Origin: Micrococcus endophyticus
Lineage (GTDB): Bacteria > Actinomycetota > Actinomycetes > Actinomycetales > Micrococcaceae
Assembly: GCF_014205115.1 (NCBI RefSeq)
Contig: NZ_JACHMW010000001.1
Span: forward strand, 1,612,001-1,676,000
Direction of reading: 5' to 3'
Length of the DNA: 64,000 nucleotides
Positions 39,323 through 46,716 of this stretch are shown here, piece by piece. The first letter of the stretch is position 1. Each line of letters starts with the position of its first letter. Under the pieces are notes generated by a model that was not told where the DNA came from, did no database searches, and saw only the letters and a list, made by a program, of their open reading frames with translations. A program made the translations under genes and the position numbers.

Positions 39323-40831
39323 GTGACCCTCAACCTGACCATCGTCGCCGTCTACCTGGTCGGCATGCTCGCCTTCGGCTGGTGGGGCAAGACCCGCGCC
39401 GCCAGCTCGGAGGACTACCTCGTGGCGGGCCGTCGCCTCGGGCCGGTGCTGTTCACCGGCACCATGGCCGCCGTCGTGCTCGGCGGCGCCTCCACCGTGG
39501 GCGGCGTCGGCCTGGGGTACGAGTTCGGGCTCTCCGGCGCGTGGCTCGTGGCCGCCATCGGCGTCGGCGTGCTCATCCTGTCGGTGGCGTTCGCCCCGAT
39601 CCTCGCCCGCCTGAAGATCTACACCGTCTCGCAGATGCTGCGCCTGCGGTACGGCCGCGGCGGGGCCTCCCACGCCTCCTCCTTCGTGATGCTCGCCTAC
39701 ACGCTCATGCTCGCCGCCACCTCCACCGGCGCCTACGCGTCGATCTTCGTGGTGCTCTTCGGCTGGGACCGCTGGCTGTCCGTCCTGGTGGGCGGCGGCA
39801 TCGTGCTGGCCTACTCCGTGCTCGGCGGCATGTGGTCCATCACCCTGGCGGACATGGCCCAGTTCCTCATCATGACCGTCGGCCTGTTCGCCCTCATGCT
39901 CCCCATCTCCCTGGCCAACGCCGGCGGCTGGGGTGCCATGCAGGAACGCCTGGGCACCGAGTTCTTCAGCTGGGACGGGATCGGCGTGCAGTCGATCGTC
40001 ACCTATTTCGTGGTCTACACCCTCGGCCTGCTGATCGGCCAGGACGTCTGGCAGCGTGTGTTCACGGCCCGCTCCCCGCGCGTGGCGCAGATCGGCGGCG
40101 CCACCGCGGGTCTGTACTGCATCGTGTACGGCGTCGCGGGCGCTGTGATCGGCATGGCTGCCCGCACCGTCACCGCGGACATCGCCGCCAAGGACGACGT
40201 GTTCGCGTGGGTCGCCCAGAACCTGCTGCCCGTCGGCGTCGGCGGCGTGGCCCTGGCGGCCGCCGTCGCGGCCATGATGTCCACCGCCTCGGGGGCGATC
40301 ATCGCGGCCTCGACCGTGATGCGCACCGACATCCTCCCGATCCTCCGCGGCGAGGCCGCCGCCTCCGAGGACGGCGCCACCACCGAGGACGAGGCCCCGG
40401 AGACCGCGGCGGAGCTCGCCTCGAACCGCGGATGGGTGCTGCTGCTCGGCGCCGTCGTGCTGGGGCTGGCGATCGTCGTCCCGGACGTGGTGGCGGCCCT
40501 GACCATCGCGTACGACATCCTCGTGGGCGGCCTGTTCGTCGCGATCGTCGGCGGCCTCGTGTGGAAGCGCGGCACCGGCACGGCGGCCCTGTGGTCCATG
40601 GTGGTCGGGACGGTGGGCACCCTCGGCACCATGGGCTGGCTCGAGATGAACGCGGCCGAGCCCTTCGAGGGCGTCTTCGCGAACGAGCCGATCTACGTCG
40701 GCTTGGCCGCCTCCGCCGTCGTGTACGTCCTCCTCAGCCTGGTGACCCGGCCCACCGACCCCGCGGTCCTCGAGGCCTGGCGGGTGCGCTCCCGCCACGG
40801 CGTCGACGCCGCGGCCCGAGAGCGTCTCTGA
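39323..40831 (+). CDS. Sodium:solute symporter (SSS family)
   Basis: 502 residues, about 13 transmembrane helices. SSS/PutP features: [22 protein letters not shown] at the first loop, [19 protein letters not shown], and the conserved [15 protein letters not shown] after TM6 followed by [20 protein letters not shown] (sodium site). A hydrophilic Glu/Ala loop lies near residue 350. Probably imports the guanidino or amino compound degraded by the divergent operon; the exact solute is unknown. Start GTG 39323, with AAGGA 6 nt upstream; about 100 nt of leader follows the predicted promoter. Confidence 0.9.
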   Translation: MTLNLTIVAVYLVGMLAFGWWGKTRAASSEDYLVAGRRLGPVLFTGTMAAVVLGGASTVGGVGLGYEFGLSGAWLVAAIGVGVLILSVAFAPILARLKIYTVSQMLRLRYGRGGASHASSFVMLAYTLMLAATSTGAYASIFVVLFGWDRWLSVLVGGGIVLAYSVLGGMWSITLADMAQFLIMTVGLFALMLPISLANAGGWGAMQERLGTEFFSWDGIGVQSIVTYFVVYTLGLLIGQDVWQRVFTARSPRVAQIGGATAGLYCIVYGVAGAVIGMAARTVTADIAAKDDVFAWVAQNLLPVGVGGVALAAAVAAMMSTASGAIIAASTVMRTDILPILRGEAAASEDGATTEDEAPETAAELASNRGWVLLLGAVVLGLAIVVPDVVAALTIAYDILVGGLFVAIVGGLVWKRGTGTAALWSMVVGTVGTLGTMGWLEMNAAEPFEGVFANEPIYVGLAASAVVYVLLSLVTRPTDPAVLEAWRVRSRHGVDAAARERL

Positions 40832-40930
40832 CCAGGAATTCCGGGGCCTGCGGTCCTCCGACGCCCGCACGATGGCCGAGGCCAGGTGGTGCGGTGGCGG
40901 GCGATCCTTCCTCTGGCTCCTCCCGGCCCC

Positions 40931-40936
40931 TAGTGT
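40931..40936 (+). promoter_or_regulatory. Candidate -10 box TAGTGT for the formaldehyde dehydrogenase gene
   Basis: TAGTGT in the gap upstream of ATG 41029; implies a leader of about 90 nt. No convincing -35 box. Confidence 0.35.
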
Positions 40937-41028
40937 TGCCGACCAGCGCAGGACGGGGGTGTCCCCGCGGGGCCGTTCCGGCTTCCGCCTCACCCGGTCC
41001 TCGCTGGAGACAGAAAGGGAACAGTTTC

Positions 41029-42222
41029 ATGACCACCAAGAACCGCGCCGTGGCATTCCACGGCATCAAGGACGTGCGCGTCGACGAGCTGGACTTCCCC
41101 AAGCTGGAGATGCCTGACGGCTCCGCCGCCCCGCACGGCGTCATCCTCAAGATCGTCGCGACCAACATCTGCGGCAGCGACCTGCACATCTACCGCGGCT
41201 CCTTCCCCGTGCCCGAGGGCATGGTGCTGGGTCACGAGATGACCGGTCAGGTGCTGGAGGTCGGCAGCGACGTCCAGTTCCTCAAGGAGGGCGACCTCGT
41301 CTCCGTGCCGTTCAACGTGGCCTGCGGCCGCTGCCGCAACTGCCGCGCCGGCCGTACCGAGGTGTGTGAGACCGCCAACCCGGAGCAGGCGTGCGCCGCC
41401 TACGGCTTCAATCTGGGCAACTTCCAGGGCGGACAGGCCGAGTACCTGTTCGTGCCGTACGCCGACTTCCAGCTGCTGCGTTTCCCGGACCAGGAGCAGG
41501 CGATGGAGAAGATCCTGGATCTGGCCGTGCTCTCCGACATCCTCCCCACGGCGTTCCACGGTCTCATGGCGGCCGGCGCCAAGCCCGGCTCCACCGTCTA
41601 CATCGCCGGCGCCGGCCCCGTGGGCCGGTGCGCCGCGGCCGCCGCTCGACTGCTGGGCGCCTCGTGCATCATCGTGGGCGACCAGGACGCCTCGCGTCTG
41701 GAGCTGGTGCGCAAGCACGGCTGCGAGACCATCGACCTCTCCGTCACGGAGAACCTGCAGGACGCCGTGAACGACATCCTCGGCGAGCCGATGGTGGACT
41801 GCGCGGTGGACTACGTCGGCTCCGAGGCCCACGGCCTGGGCTCCGAGTCCGACGAGATGCAGCCGATCGCCGCCGTGAACCAGGTCCTGGACATCACCCG
41901 TCCGGGCGGTGCCACGGGCATCATCGGCATCTACGGGCCGGACCCGATCGCGGAGACGAAGGCCGAGCAGGAGGGCACCTTCCCGGTGGACTTCGGCAAG
42001 GCCTGGATCAAGTCGCCCCACATCATCGGCGGACAGGCGCCCATCATGCGCTACAACCGCCAGCTGATGATGTCGATCCTGTGGGACCGGATGCCGTACC
42101 TGACGGAGATGGTCAACCCGCGCGTGATCAGCCTGGACGAGGCACCCCAGGCCTACGCGGAGTTCGACCAGGGCTCTGTGGACAAGTTCATCATCGACCC
42201 CCACGGCATGATCGCCCGCTGA
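41029..42222 (+). CDS. fdhA: Glutathione-independent formaldehyde dehydrogenase (Zn-dependent)
   Basis: 397 residues, close to the 399 of Pseudomonas FdhA. Medium-chain zinc dehydrogenase: catalytic zinc residues in NICGSDLHIYRG and LGHEMTGQ; structural zinc Cys cluster CGRCRNCRAGRTEVC; nucleotide fold AGAGPVGRCAAAAARLLGA. Long-loop segments specific to the FdhA group are present (ANPEQACAAYGFNLGNFQGGQAEYL, DYVGSEAHGLGSE). Oxidises formaldehyde with bound NAD, or dismutates aldehydes. Start ATG 41029, with AAAGGGA 8 nt upstream. Ends in a 21-bp hairpin. It lies next to the guanidino cluster but on its own promoter; a role for it in aldehyde oxidation there would be speculative. Confidence 0.93.
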   Translation: MTTKNRAVAFHGIKDVRVDELDFPKLEMPDGSAAPHGVILKIVATNICGSDLHIYRGSFPVPEGMVLGHEMTGQVLEVGSDVQFLKEGDLVSVPFNVACGRCRNCRAGRTEVCETANPEQACAAYGFNLGNFQGGQAEYLFVPYADFQLLRFPDQEQAMEKILDLAVLSDILPTAFHGLMAAGAKPGSTVYIAGAGPVGRCAAAAARLLGASCIIVGDQDASRLELVRKHGCETIDLSVTENLQDAVNDILGEPMVDCAVDYVGSEAHGLGSESDEMQPIAAVNQVLDITRPGGATGIIGIYGPDPIAETKAEQEGTFPVDFGKAWIKSPHIIGGQAPIMRYNRQLMMSILWDRMPYLTEMVNPRVISLDEAPQAYAEFDQGSVDKFIIDPHGMIAR

Positions 42223-42241
42223 GCGGTCCGCCCCCGGCGGC

Positions 42242-42287
42242 ACGACGGCGCCCCTCACCTGCCCGCGCAGGTGAGGGGCGCCGTCGT
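42242..42287. terminator. Bidirectional hairpin, 21-bp perfect stem
   Basis: 42242-42262 pairs exactly with 42267-42287, loop CCGC, between the convergent stops of fdhA and a DUF202 gene. No T-run. Confidence 0.85.
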
Positions 42288-42297
42288 CGTCCGCGGA

Positions 42298-42621
42298 TCA
42301 AGCCGCGTGCAGCAGCGTGGCGGTGATCCCGAGGGCCGCCAAGCCCACCACCAGCGCGACCATGCCGGCCACCGACGCCAGGGCCGGCCGGGCCCACTCC
42401 CCGGCGATCCCGCGCGACTGCGCCACGTAGCGCCGGCGCTGGGTGGCCAGCACCGCTGCCCCGCCGACGGCCGCCACCACCGCAGGCCCGAAGGCCCACG
42501 CGCCGACGGCCGGCCACCACCTCAGGAACATGAGGCTGAGGACGCCCAGCGCCAGGACGGTGCGGCCCCAGCTCATCACGGTGCGCTCGGGCTGCAGCCC
42601 GGGGTCGTGGTGCAGGCGCAT
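42298..42621 (-). CDS. DUF202-family small membrane protein
   Basis: 107 residues, three hydrophobic segments. RTVMSWGRTVLALGVLSLMFLRW contains the family's E/R-R-T-x-x-(A/S)W core; its partner just upstream has ERTFLAWVRTALAL. Function is unknown for DUF202/YidH proteins; some relatives accompany VTC-like or transporter domains. The ATG lies 4 nt after the stop of the upstream DUF202 gene, so the two are co-translated and may form a hetero-oligomer. Confidence 0.8.
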   Translation of the reverse strand: MRLHHDPGLQPERTVMSWGRTVLALGVLSLMFLRWWPAVGAWAFGPAVVAAVGGAAVLATQRRRYVAQSRGIAGEWARPALASVAGMVALVVGLAALGITATLLHAA

Positions 42622-42625
42622 CGCC

Positions 42626-43045
42626 TCAGCCCCGCGGCAGGACGACGGCGAGCATCAGCACCACGACGGCGAGGACGACACCCCCCGCCAGGACCGGGAC
42701 GATCAGTGGCAGCGGCAGCGGACGGCCGCGGCGCATCGCGCGCTCCACCCGGAGCCATCGTGCACCCGCGCCCACGGCGAGCAGCGCCGCCAGGACGAGC
42801 AGCACCGTGCTCAGCGCCACCCGAACCGGTGGCGCGAAGAGGGCGCCGGTGAACGCCTCCACCGCGACCCCGCCGGCCAGCAGCGCCAGCGCCGTCCGGA
42901 CCCAGGCCAGGAACGTCCGCTCGTTGGCGAGCGTGAACCGGGGGTCCGGTTCGTCCCCACCCGCCAGGAGGCGGTGCTGCCAGGCCGGCCGGCCGCCGTC
43001 GTACGCGGTGGCCTCGGGGCCTTCGTGGGTCTCCGCTGCGTCCAT
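42626..43045 (-). CDS. DUF202/YidH-family membrane protein
   Basis: 139 residues. A hydrophilic N-terminus (about 40 residues) precedes the DUF202 core LANERTFLAWVRTALALLAGGVAV and two further helices. ATG 43045 is preceded by TACCAT at 6 nt, a leaderless start; the longer frame to 43984 is antisense to the metal transporter. Pairs with the following DUF202 gene and diverges from the VIT1-type transporter, with about 105 bp between starts. Confidence 0.85.
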   Translation of the reverse strand: MDAAETHEGPEATAYDGGRPAWQHRLLAGGDEPDPRFTLANERTFLAWVRTALALLAGGVAVEAFTGALFAPPVRVALSTVLLVLAALLAVGAGARWLRVERAMRRGRPLPLPLIVPVLAGGVVLAVVVLMLAVVLPRG

Positions 43046-43051
43046 GCGGCC

Positions 43052-43072
43052 ATGGTAGCGGCGGCGTAGACT
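43052..43072. promoter_or_regulatory. Divergent promoters: DUF202 pair (-) and VIT1-type transporter (+)
   Basis: TACCAT on the minus strand (43052-43057) is 6 nt from ATG 43045. TAGACT on the plus strand (43067-43072) implies a leader of about 70 nt to ATG 43151. Confidence 0.55.
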
Positions 43073-43150
43073 GGACGGTCGAGCACGCCCAGCCGCCGCG
43101 GCCCGCGACGGCGGCGCCCCATCCCCATCCCGCCCGTCCGATGGAGCCCC

Positions 43151-44281
43151 ATGAGTCCCGCCCATGCCGCCACCCCCGCGGCACTCCCCGAACCCACTCG
43201 TGAACAGGCCCGACGCTGGCGCCGCTACCTCGCCGACGAGATCGCCGAGGGCCAGATCTACCGCGACATCGCCGCCCGCAAGGACGGCGTGGAGCGCGAC
43301 ATCCTTCTGGGCCTCGCCGAGGCCGAGCGCCGGCACGAGCAGCACTGGCGGGCCCTCCTGGGCGAGCACGCCGAGAACCCGCCGCGCCCCTCCGTCCACC
43401 GCATCCTGCTGCGCTGGCTCGCGCGGATCTTCGGCTCCGTGTTCGTGCTGGCCCTGGCCCAGCGCGCCGAGTCGGACACCCCCTACGCGAAGGACCAGGA
43501 CGCCCCCGAGGGCATGGTGGCGGATGAGGCCATCCACGAGGAGGTCGTGCGCGGCCTGGCCGCCCGGGGCCGCGAGCAGCTGGCCGGCAACTTCCGCGCC
43601 GCCGTCTTCGGCATGAACGACGGGCTGGTCTCCAACCTGGCGCTCGTGATGGGCATCGGCGCGACGGGCGTGGCGTCGTCCGTGGTGCTGTTCACCGGCG
43701 TGGCCGGGCTGCTGGCGGGCGCACTGTCCATGGCGGCCGGCGAGTACGTCTCGGTGCGGTCCCAGCGGGAGCTGCTGGAGGCCTCCTCCCCCACCCAGGT
43801 CACCCTCGAGGCGGCCCAGCACCTGGACCTGGACCACAACGAGCTCAAGCTCGTCTACCTGGCCCGCGGCATGACGCCCGAGGACGCCGAGCACCGTGCG
43901 CTCGAGCGCCTCGGCTATCTCACGTGCGACTGCAACCCACAGTTCTCCGCCCGTCCCGACGGCTCCCAGGGGCCGGTGGACCACTCGGGTTCCTTCGCGG
44001 AGATCGGCTCGGCGTGGAGCGCATCCCTGTCCAGCTTCGCGTTCTTCGCCTCCGGCGCGCTCATCCCGATCCTGCCGTACATCTTCGGCATGTCCGGGCT
44101 GTGGGCCCTGGGCCTGGCAGCGGCGATGGTGGGCGTGGCCCTGCTCTTCACCGGCGGTGTGGTCGGGCTGCTGTCCGGCTCCTCACCGCTGGCTCGGGGC
44201 CTGCGCCAGCTCGCGATCGGCTACGGCGCCGCTGCCGTGACGTACGTGCTCGGCCTGCTCTTCGGCGCGAACCTGGGCTGA
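43151..44281 (+). CDS. Rubrerythrin-like - VIT1/CCC1 fusion, iron/manganese transporter
   Basis: 376 residues. The N-terminal ferritin-like domain (about 15-100) shows carboxylate/His ligands spaced as in rubrerythrin (ADEIAEGQIYRDIAARKDG, then LAEAERRHEQHW). The C-terminal VIT1 domain (about 145-376) has the signature FGMNDGLVSNLALVMGI, GLLAGALSMAAGEYVSVRSQREL, and a cytosolic helical metal-binding loop. Resembles membrane-bound ferritin MbfA-type exporters that move Fe(II) out of the cytoplasm. Start ATG 43151, with GGAG upstream; the predicted leader is about 70 nt. Control by the window's IdeR is possible, but I do not see a clear iron box here. Confidence 0.88.
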   Translation: MSPAHAATPAALPEPTREQARRWRRYLADEIAEGQIYRDIAARKDGVERDILLGLAEAERRHEQHWRALLGEHAENPPRPSVHRILLRWLARIFGSVFVLALAQRAESDTPYAKDQDAPEGMVADEAIHEEVVRGLAARGREQLAGNFRAAVFGMNDGLVSNLALVMGIGATGVASSVVLFTGVAGLLAGALSMAAGEYVSVRSQRELLEASSPTQVTLEAAQHLDLDHNELKLVYLARGMTPEDAEHRALERLGYLTCDCNPQFSARPDGSQGPVDHSGSFAEIGSAWSASLSSFAFFASGALIPILPYIFGMSGLWALGLAAAMVGVALLFTGGVVGLLSGSSPLARGLRQLAIGYGAAAVTYVLGLLFGANLG

Positions 44282-44304
44282 CCGACGCTCCTCCCCGGAC
44301 AGCA

Positions 44305-44343
44305 CACGGCCCCTGCCCCTCAGGACGAGGGACAGGGGCCGTG
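44305..44343 (+). terminator. Hairpin after VIT1-type transporter gene
   Basis: 17-bp stem (44305-44321 with 44327-44343, one G-U pair), loop AGGAC. Paired back-to-back with the sucD terminator. Confidence 0.75.
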
Positions 44344-44357
44344 GTGCATCGGCCTGC

Positions 44358-44391
44358 CGGTGCGGGGCGCCGGCTTCGGCGCCCCGCACCG
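44358..44391 (-). terminator. Hairpin after sucD
   Basis: Perfect 15-bp stem (44358-44372 with 44377-44391), tetraloop, 6 nt past the sucD stop. Confidence 0.8.
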
Positions 44392-44396
44392 CTGGA

Positions 44397-45317
44397 TCAG
44401 GCCAGGCCCTTCATGATCTCGCGCATGAGCTCGGCGGTCTCGGACGGGGTCTTGCCGACCTTCACGCCCGCGGCCTCGAGGGCCTCCTTCTTGGCCTGCG
44501 CGGTGCCGGCGGAGCCGGAGACGATGGCGCCGGCGTGGCCCATGGTCTTGCCCTCCGGGGCGGTGAAGCCGGCCACGTAGCCGACGACCGGCTTGGTGAC
44601 GTTGGCCTTGATGAACTCGGCCGCACGCTCCTCGGCGTCGCCGCCGATCTCACCGATCATCACGATGGCCTGGGTGTCCGGGTCGGCCTCGAACGCCTCG
44701 AGGGCGTCGATGTGGGTGGTGCCGATGACCGGGTCGCCGCCGATGCCGATGGCGGTGGAGAAGCCGAAGTCCTTCAGCTCGTACATCATCTGGTAGGTCA
44801 GGGTGCCCGACTTGGACACGAGGCCGATCGGGCCGGAGCCGGTGATCGTGGCCGGGGTGATGCCGGCCAGGGCCTCGCCCGGGGTGATGATGCCGGGGCA
44901 GTTCGGGCCGATGATGCGGGTCTTCGGCTTGCCGTCCTCGCCGGTCTTCGACTGGGACAGGGCGAAGAACTTCGCGGAGTCCTGCACCGGGATGCCCTCG
45001 GTGATGACCACGAGCAGCGGGATCTCGGCCTCGATGGCCTCGATCGCGGCGTCCTTGGCGAAGGCCGGCGGCACGAAGGCGACGGACACGTCCGCGCCGG
45101 TCTTCTCCATGGCCTCCGTGACGGAGCCGAAGACCGGCAGCTCGACGGCGTTGCCGTCCTTGTCCTCGTGGGACACGGTGGTGCCGGCCTTGCGGGCGTT
45201 GACGCCGCCCACGATGTTCGTGCCGGCCTTGAGCATCAGGCGGGTGTGCTTGGTGCCCTCGCCGCCGGTGATGCCCTGGACGATGACCTTGGAGTCCTTG
45301 TTCAGGTAGATCGACAT
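44397..45317 (-). CDS. sucD: Succinate--CoA ligase, alpha subunit
   Basis: 306 residues. Substrate-level phosphorylation step of the TCA cycle, with SucC. CoA-binding Rossmann domain at the N-terminus ([18 protein letters not shown]), [14 protein letters not shown], and the phospho-histidine loop [20 protein letters not shown] near residue 258. Start ATG 45317, with GAGGAA upstream, 27 nt after sucC. Terminated by a perfect 15-bp hairpin. Confidence 0.97.
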   Translation of the reverse strand: MSIYLNKDSKVIVQGITGGEGTKHTRLMLKAGTNIVGGVNARKAGTTVSHEDKDGNAVELPVFGSVTEAMEKTGADVSVAFVPPAFAKDAAIEAIEAEIPLLVVITEGIPVQDSAKFFALSQSKTGEDGKPKTRIIGPNCPGIITPGEALAGITPATITGSGPIGLVSKSGTLTYQMMYELKDFGFSTAIGIGGDPVIGTTHIDALEAFEADPDTQAIVMIGEIGGDAEERAAEFIKANVTKPVVGYVAGFTAPEGKTMGHAGAIVSGSAGTAQAKKEALEAAGVKVGKTPSETAELMREIMKGLA

Positions 45318-45344
45318 AGCTGTTTCCTCAGTCTTTCCGAACGG

Positions 45345-46514
45345 TCAGTTCGCGGAGTGGGCGAGCTCGGCGGCCTTGTCGGCGCCCTCGTCCATGGTGG
45401 CGGCCAGGGTGACGAGCGGGTGGTTCGCCTCCTGCAGGATGCGGCGGCCCTCCTCCACGGCGTTGCCGTCCAGGCGCACGACCAGCGGCTTGGTGGCGGC
45501 GTCGCCCAGGATCTCGAGGGCCTTGACGATGCCGTTGGCGACGGCGTCGCACGCGGTGATGCCGCCGAAGACGTTCACGAACACGGACTTGACCTGCTCG
45601 TCGCCCAGGATGACGTCGAGGCCGTTGGCCATGACCTCGGCATTGGCGCCGCCGCCGATGTCCAGGAAGTTGGCGGGCTTCACGCCGCCGTGCTGCTCGC
45701 CGGCGTACGCGACGACGTCGAGGGTGGACATCACGAGGCCTGCGCCGTTGCCGATCACGCCGACCTGGCCGTCCAGCTTGACGTAGTTGAGGTCGTTGGC
45801 CTTGGCCTTGGCCTCCAGCGGGTCCTCGGTGCGCTCGTCGACGAGGGCGGCGTGGCCCTCCTGGCGGAACTCCGCGTTCTCGTCGAGGGAGACCTTGCCG
45901 TCCAGGGCGAGGATCTTGCCGTCGCCGGTCTTCACCAGCGGGTTCACCTCGACGAGGGTGGCGTCCTCCTTCTCGAAGACGACCCAGAGCTTCTGGATGA
46001 CGTCGGCGACGTCGGCGCGCAGCTCCTCGGGGAAGCCCGCCTCGGCGACGATCTTCTGGGCGGTCTCGGCGTCGATGCCGGTCAGCGCGGAGACGGGCAC
46101 CTTGGCGAGGGCCTCGGGGCGTTCCTCGGCGAGCTGCTCGATCTCCATGCCGCCCTCGACCGAGCACATGGCCAGGTAGGTGCGGTTGGCGCGGTCCAGC
46201 AGCACGGAGAAGTAGTACTCCTCGGCGATGTCGGCGCCCTGGGCGATCATGACCTGGTGCACGGTGTGGCCCTTGATGTCCATCCCCAGGATGGCCTTGG
46301 CATGCTCGTACGCCTCGTCGGCGGTCTTGGCGACCTTGACGCCGCCGGCCTTGCCGCGGCCGCCGACCTTCACCTGCGCCTTGACGACGGTCACGCCGCC
46401 GATCTTCTCAGCGGCCGCCTTGGCCTCTTCCGGGGTCTGCGCAACGATGCCGGCCAGCACGGGAACGCCGTGCGCCTCGAACAGATCGCGCGCCTGGTAC
46501 TCATACAGGTCCAC
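45345..46514 (-). CDS. sucC: Succinate--CoA ligase, ADP-forming, beta subunit
   Basis: 389 residues. ATP-grasp nucleotide-binding domain (about 1-235: [42 protein letters not shown]) and a flavodoxin-like ligase domain ([36 protein letters not shown]). Forms an alpha/beta complex with SucD. Start GTG 46514, with GAAGGA 9 nt upstream. A TAGAGT -10 at 46649-46654 would give a leader of about 130 nt, which includes the palindrome TGACGTCA (46624-46631 region). Confidence 0.97.
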   Translation of the reverse strand: MDLYEYQARDLFEAHGVPVLAGIVAQTPEEAKAAAEKIGGVTVVKAQVKVGGRGKAGGVKVAKTADEAYEHAKAILGMDIKGHTVHQVMIAQGADIAEEYYFSVLLDRANRTYLAMCSVEGGMEIEQLAEERPEALAKVPVSALTGIDAETAQKIVAEAGFPEELRADVADVIQKLWVVFEKEDATLVEVNPLVKTGDGKILALDGKVSLDENAEFRQEGHAALVDERTEDPLEAKAKANDLNYVKLDGQVGVIGNGAGLVMSTLDVVAYAGEQHGGVKPANFLDIGGGANAEVMANGLDVILGDEQVKSVFVNVFGGITACDAVANGIVKALEILGDAATKPLVVRLDGNAVEEGRRILQEANHPLVTLAATMDEGADKAAELAHSAN

Positions 46515-46648
46515 GGTGGTGAGTCCTTCTACGTCGAAGACAGGGACAGCCGGGGCGGTGGGGGACCACCGACGCGGCGGGAGGCGCGGGTGCGCGGCCG
46601 ACCGCGCGCGGCGCGCGCGGGCCTGACGTCACAGACGCCTCCACGGCC

Positions 46649-46654
46649 ACTCTA
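46649..46654 (-). promoter_or_regulatory. Candidate -10 box TAGAGT for sucCD
   Basis: Minus-strand TAGAGT between the pcrA stop and the sucC start; long leader of about 130 nt. No clear -35 box. Confidence 0.45.
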
Positions 46655-46716
46655 GTCGAGAGGATCGCGCCGCCCGCAGGCCTGCGCGGCGCATGACGCC
46701 CGGAGTGACGCGCCTC

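Noticed and set aside
40836-40843. GGAATTCC palindrome after the symporter gene
   Set aside because: Eight bases only; too short to support a terminator or operator claim.
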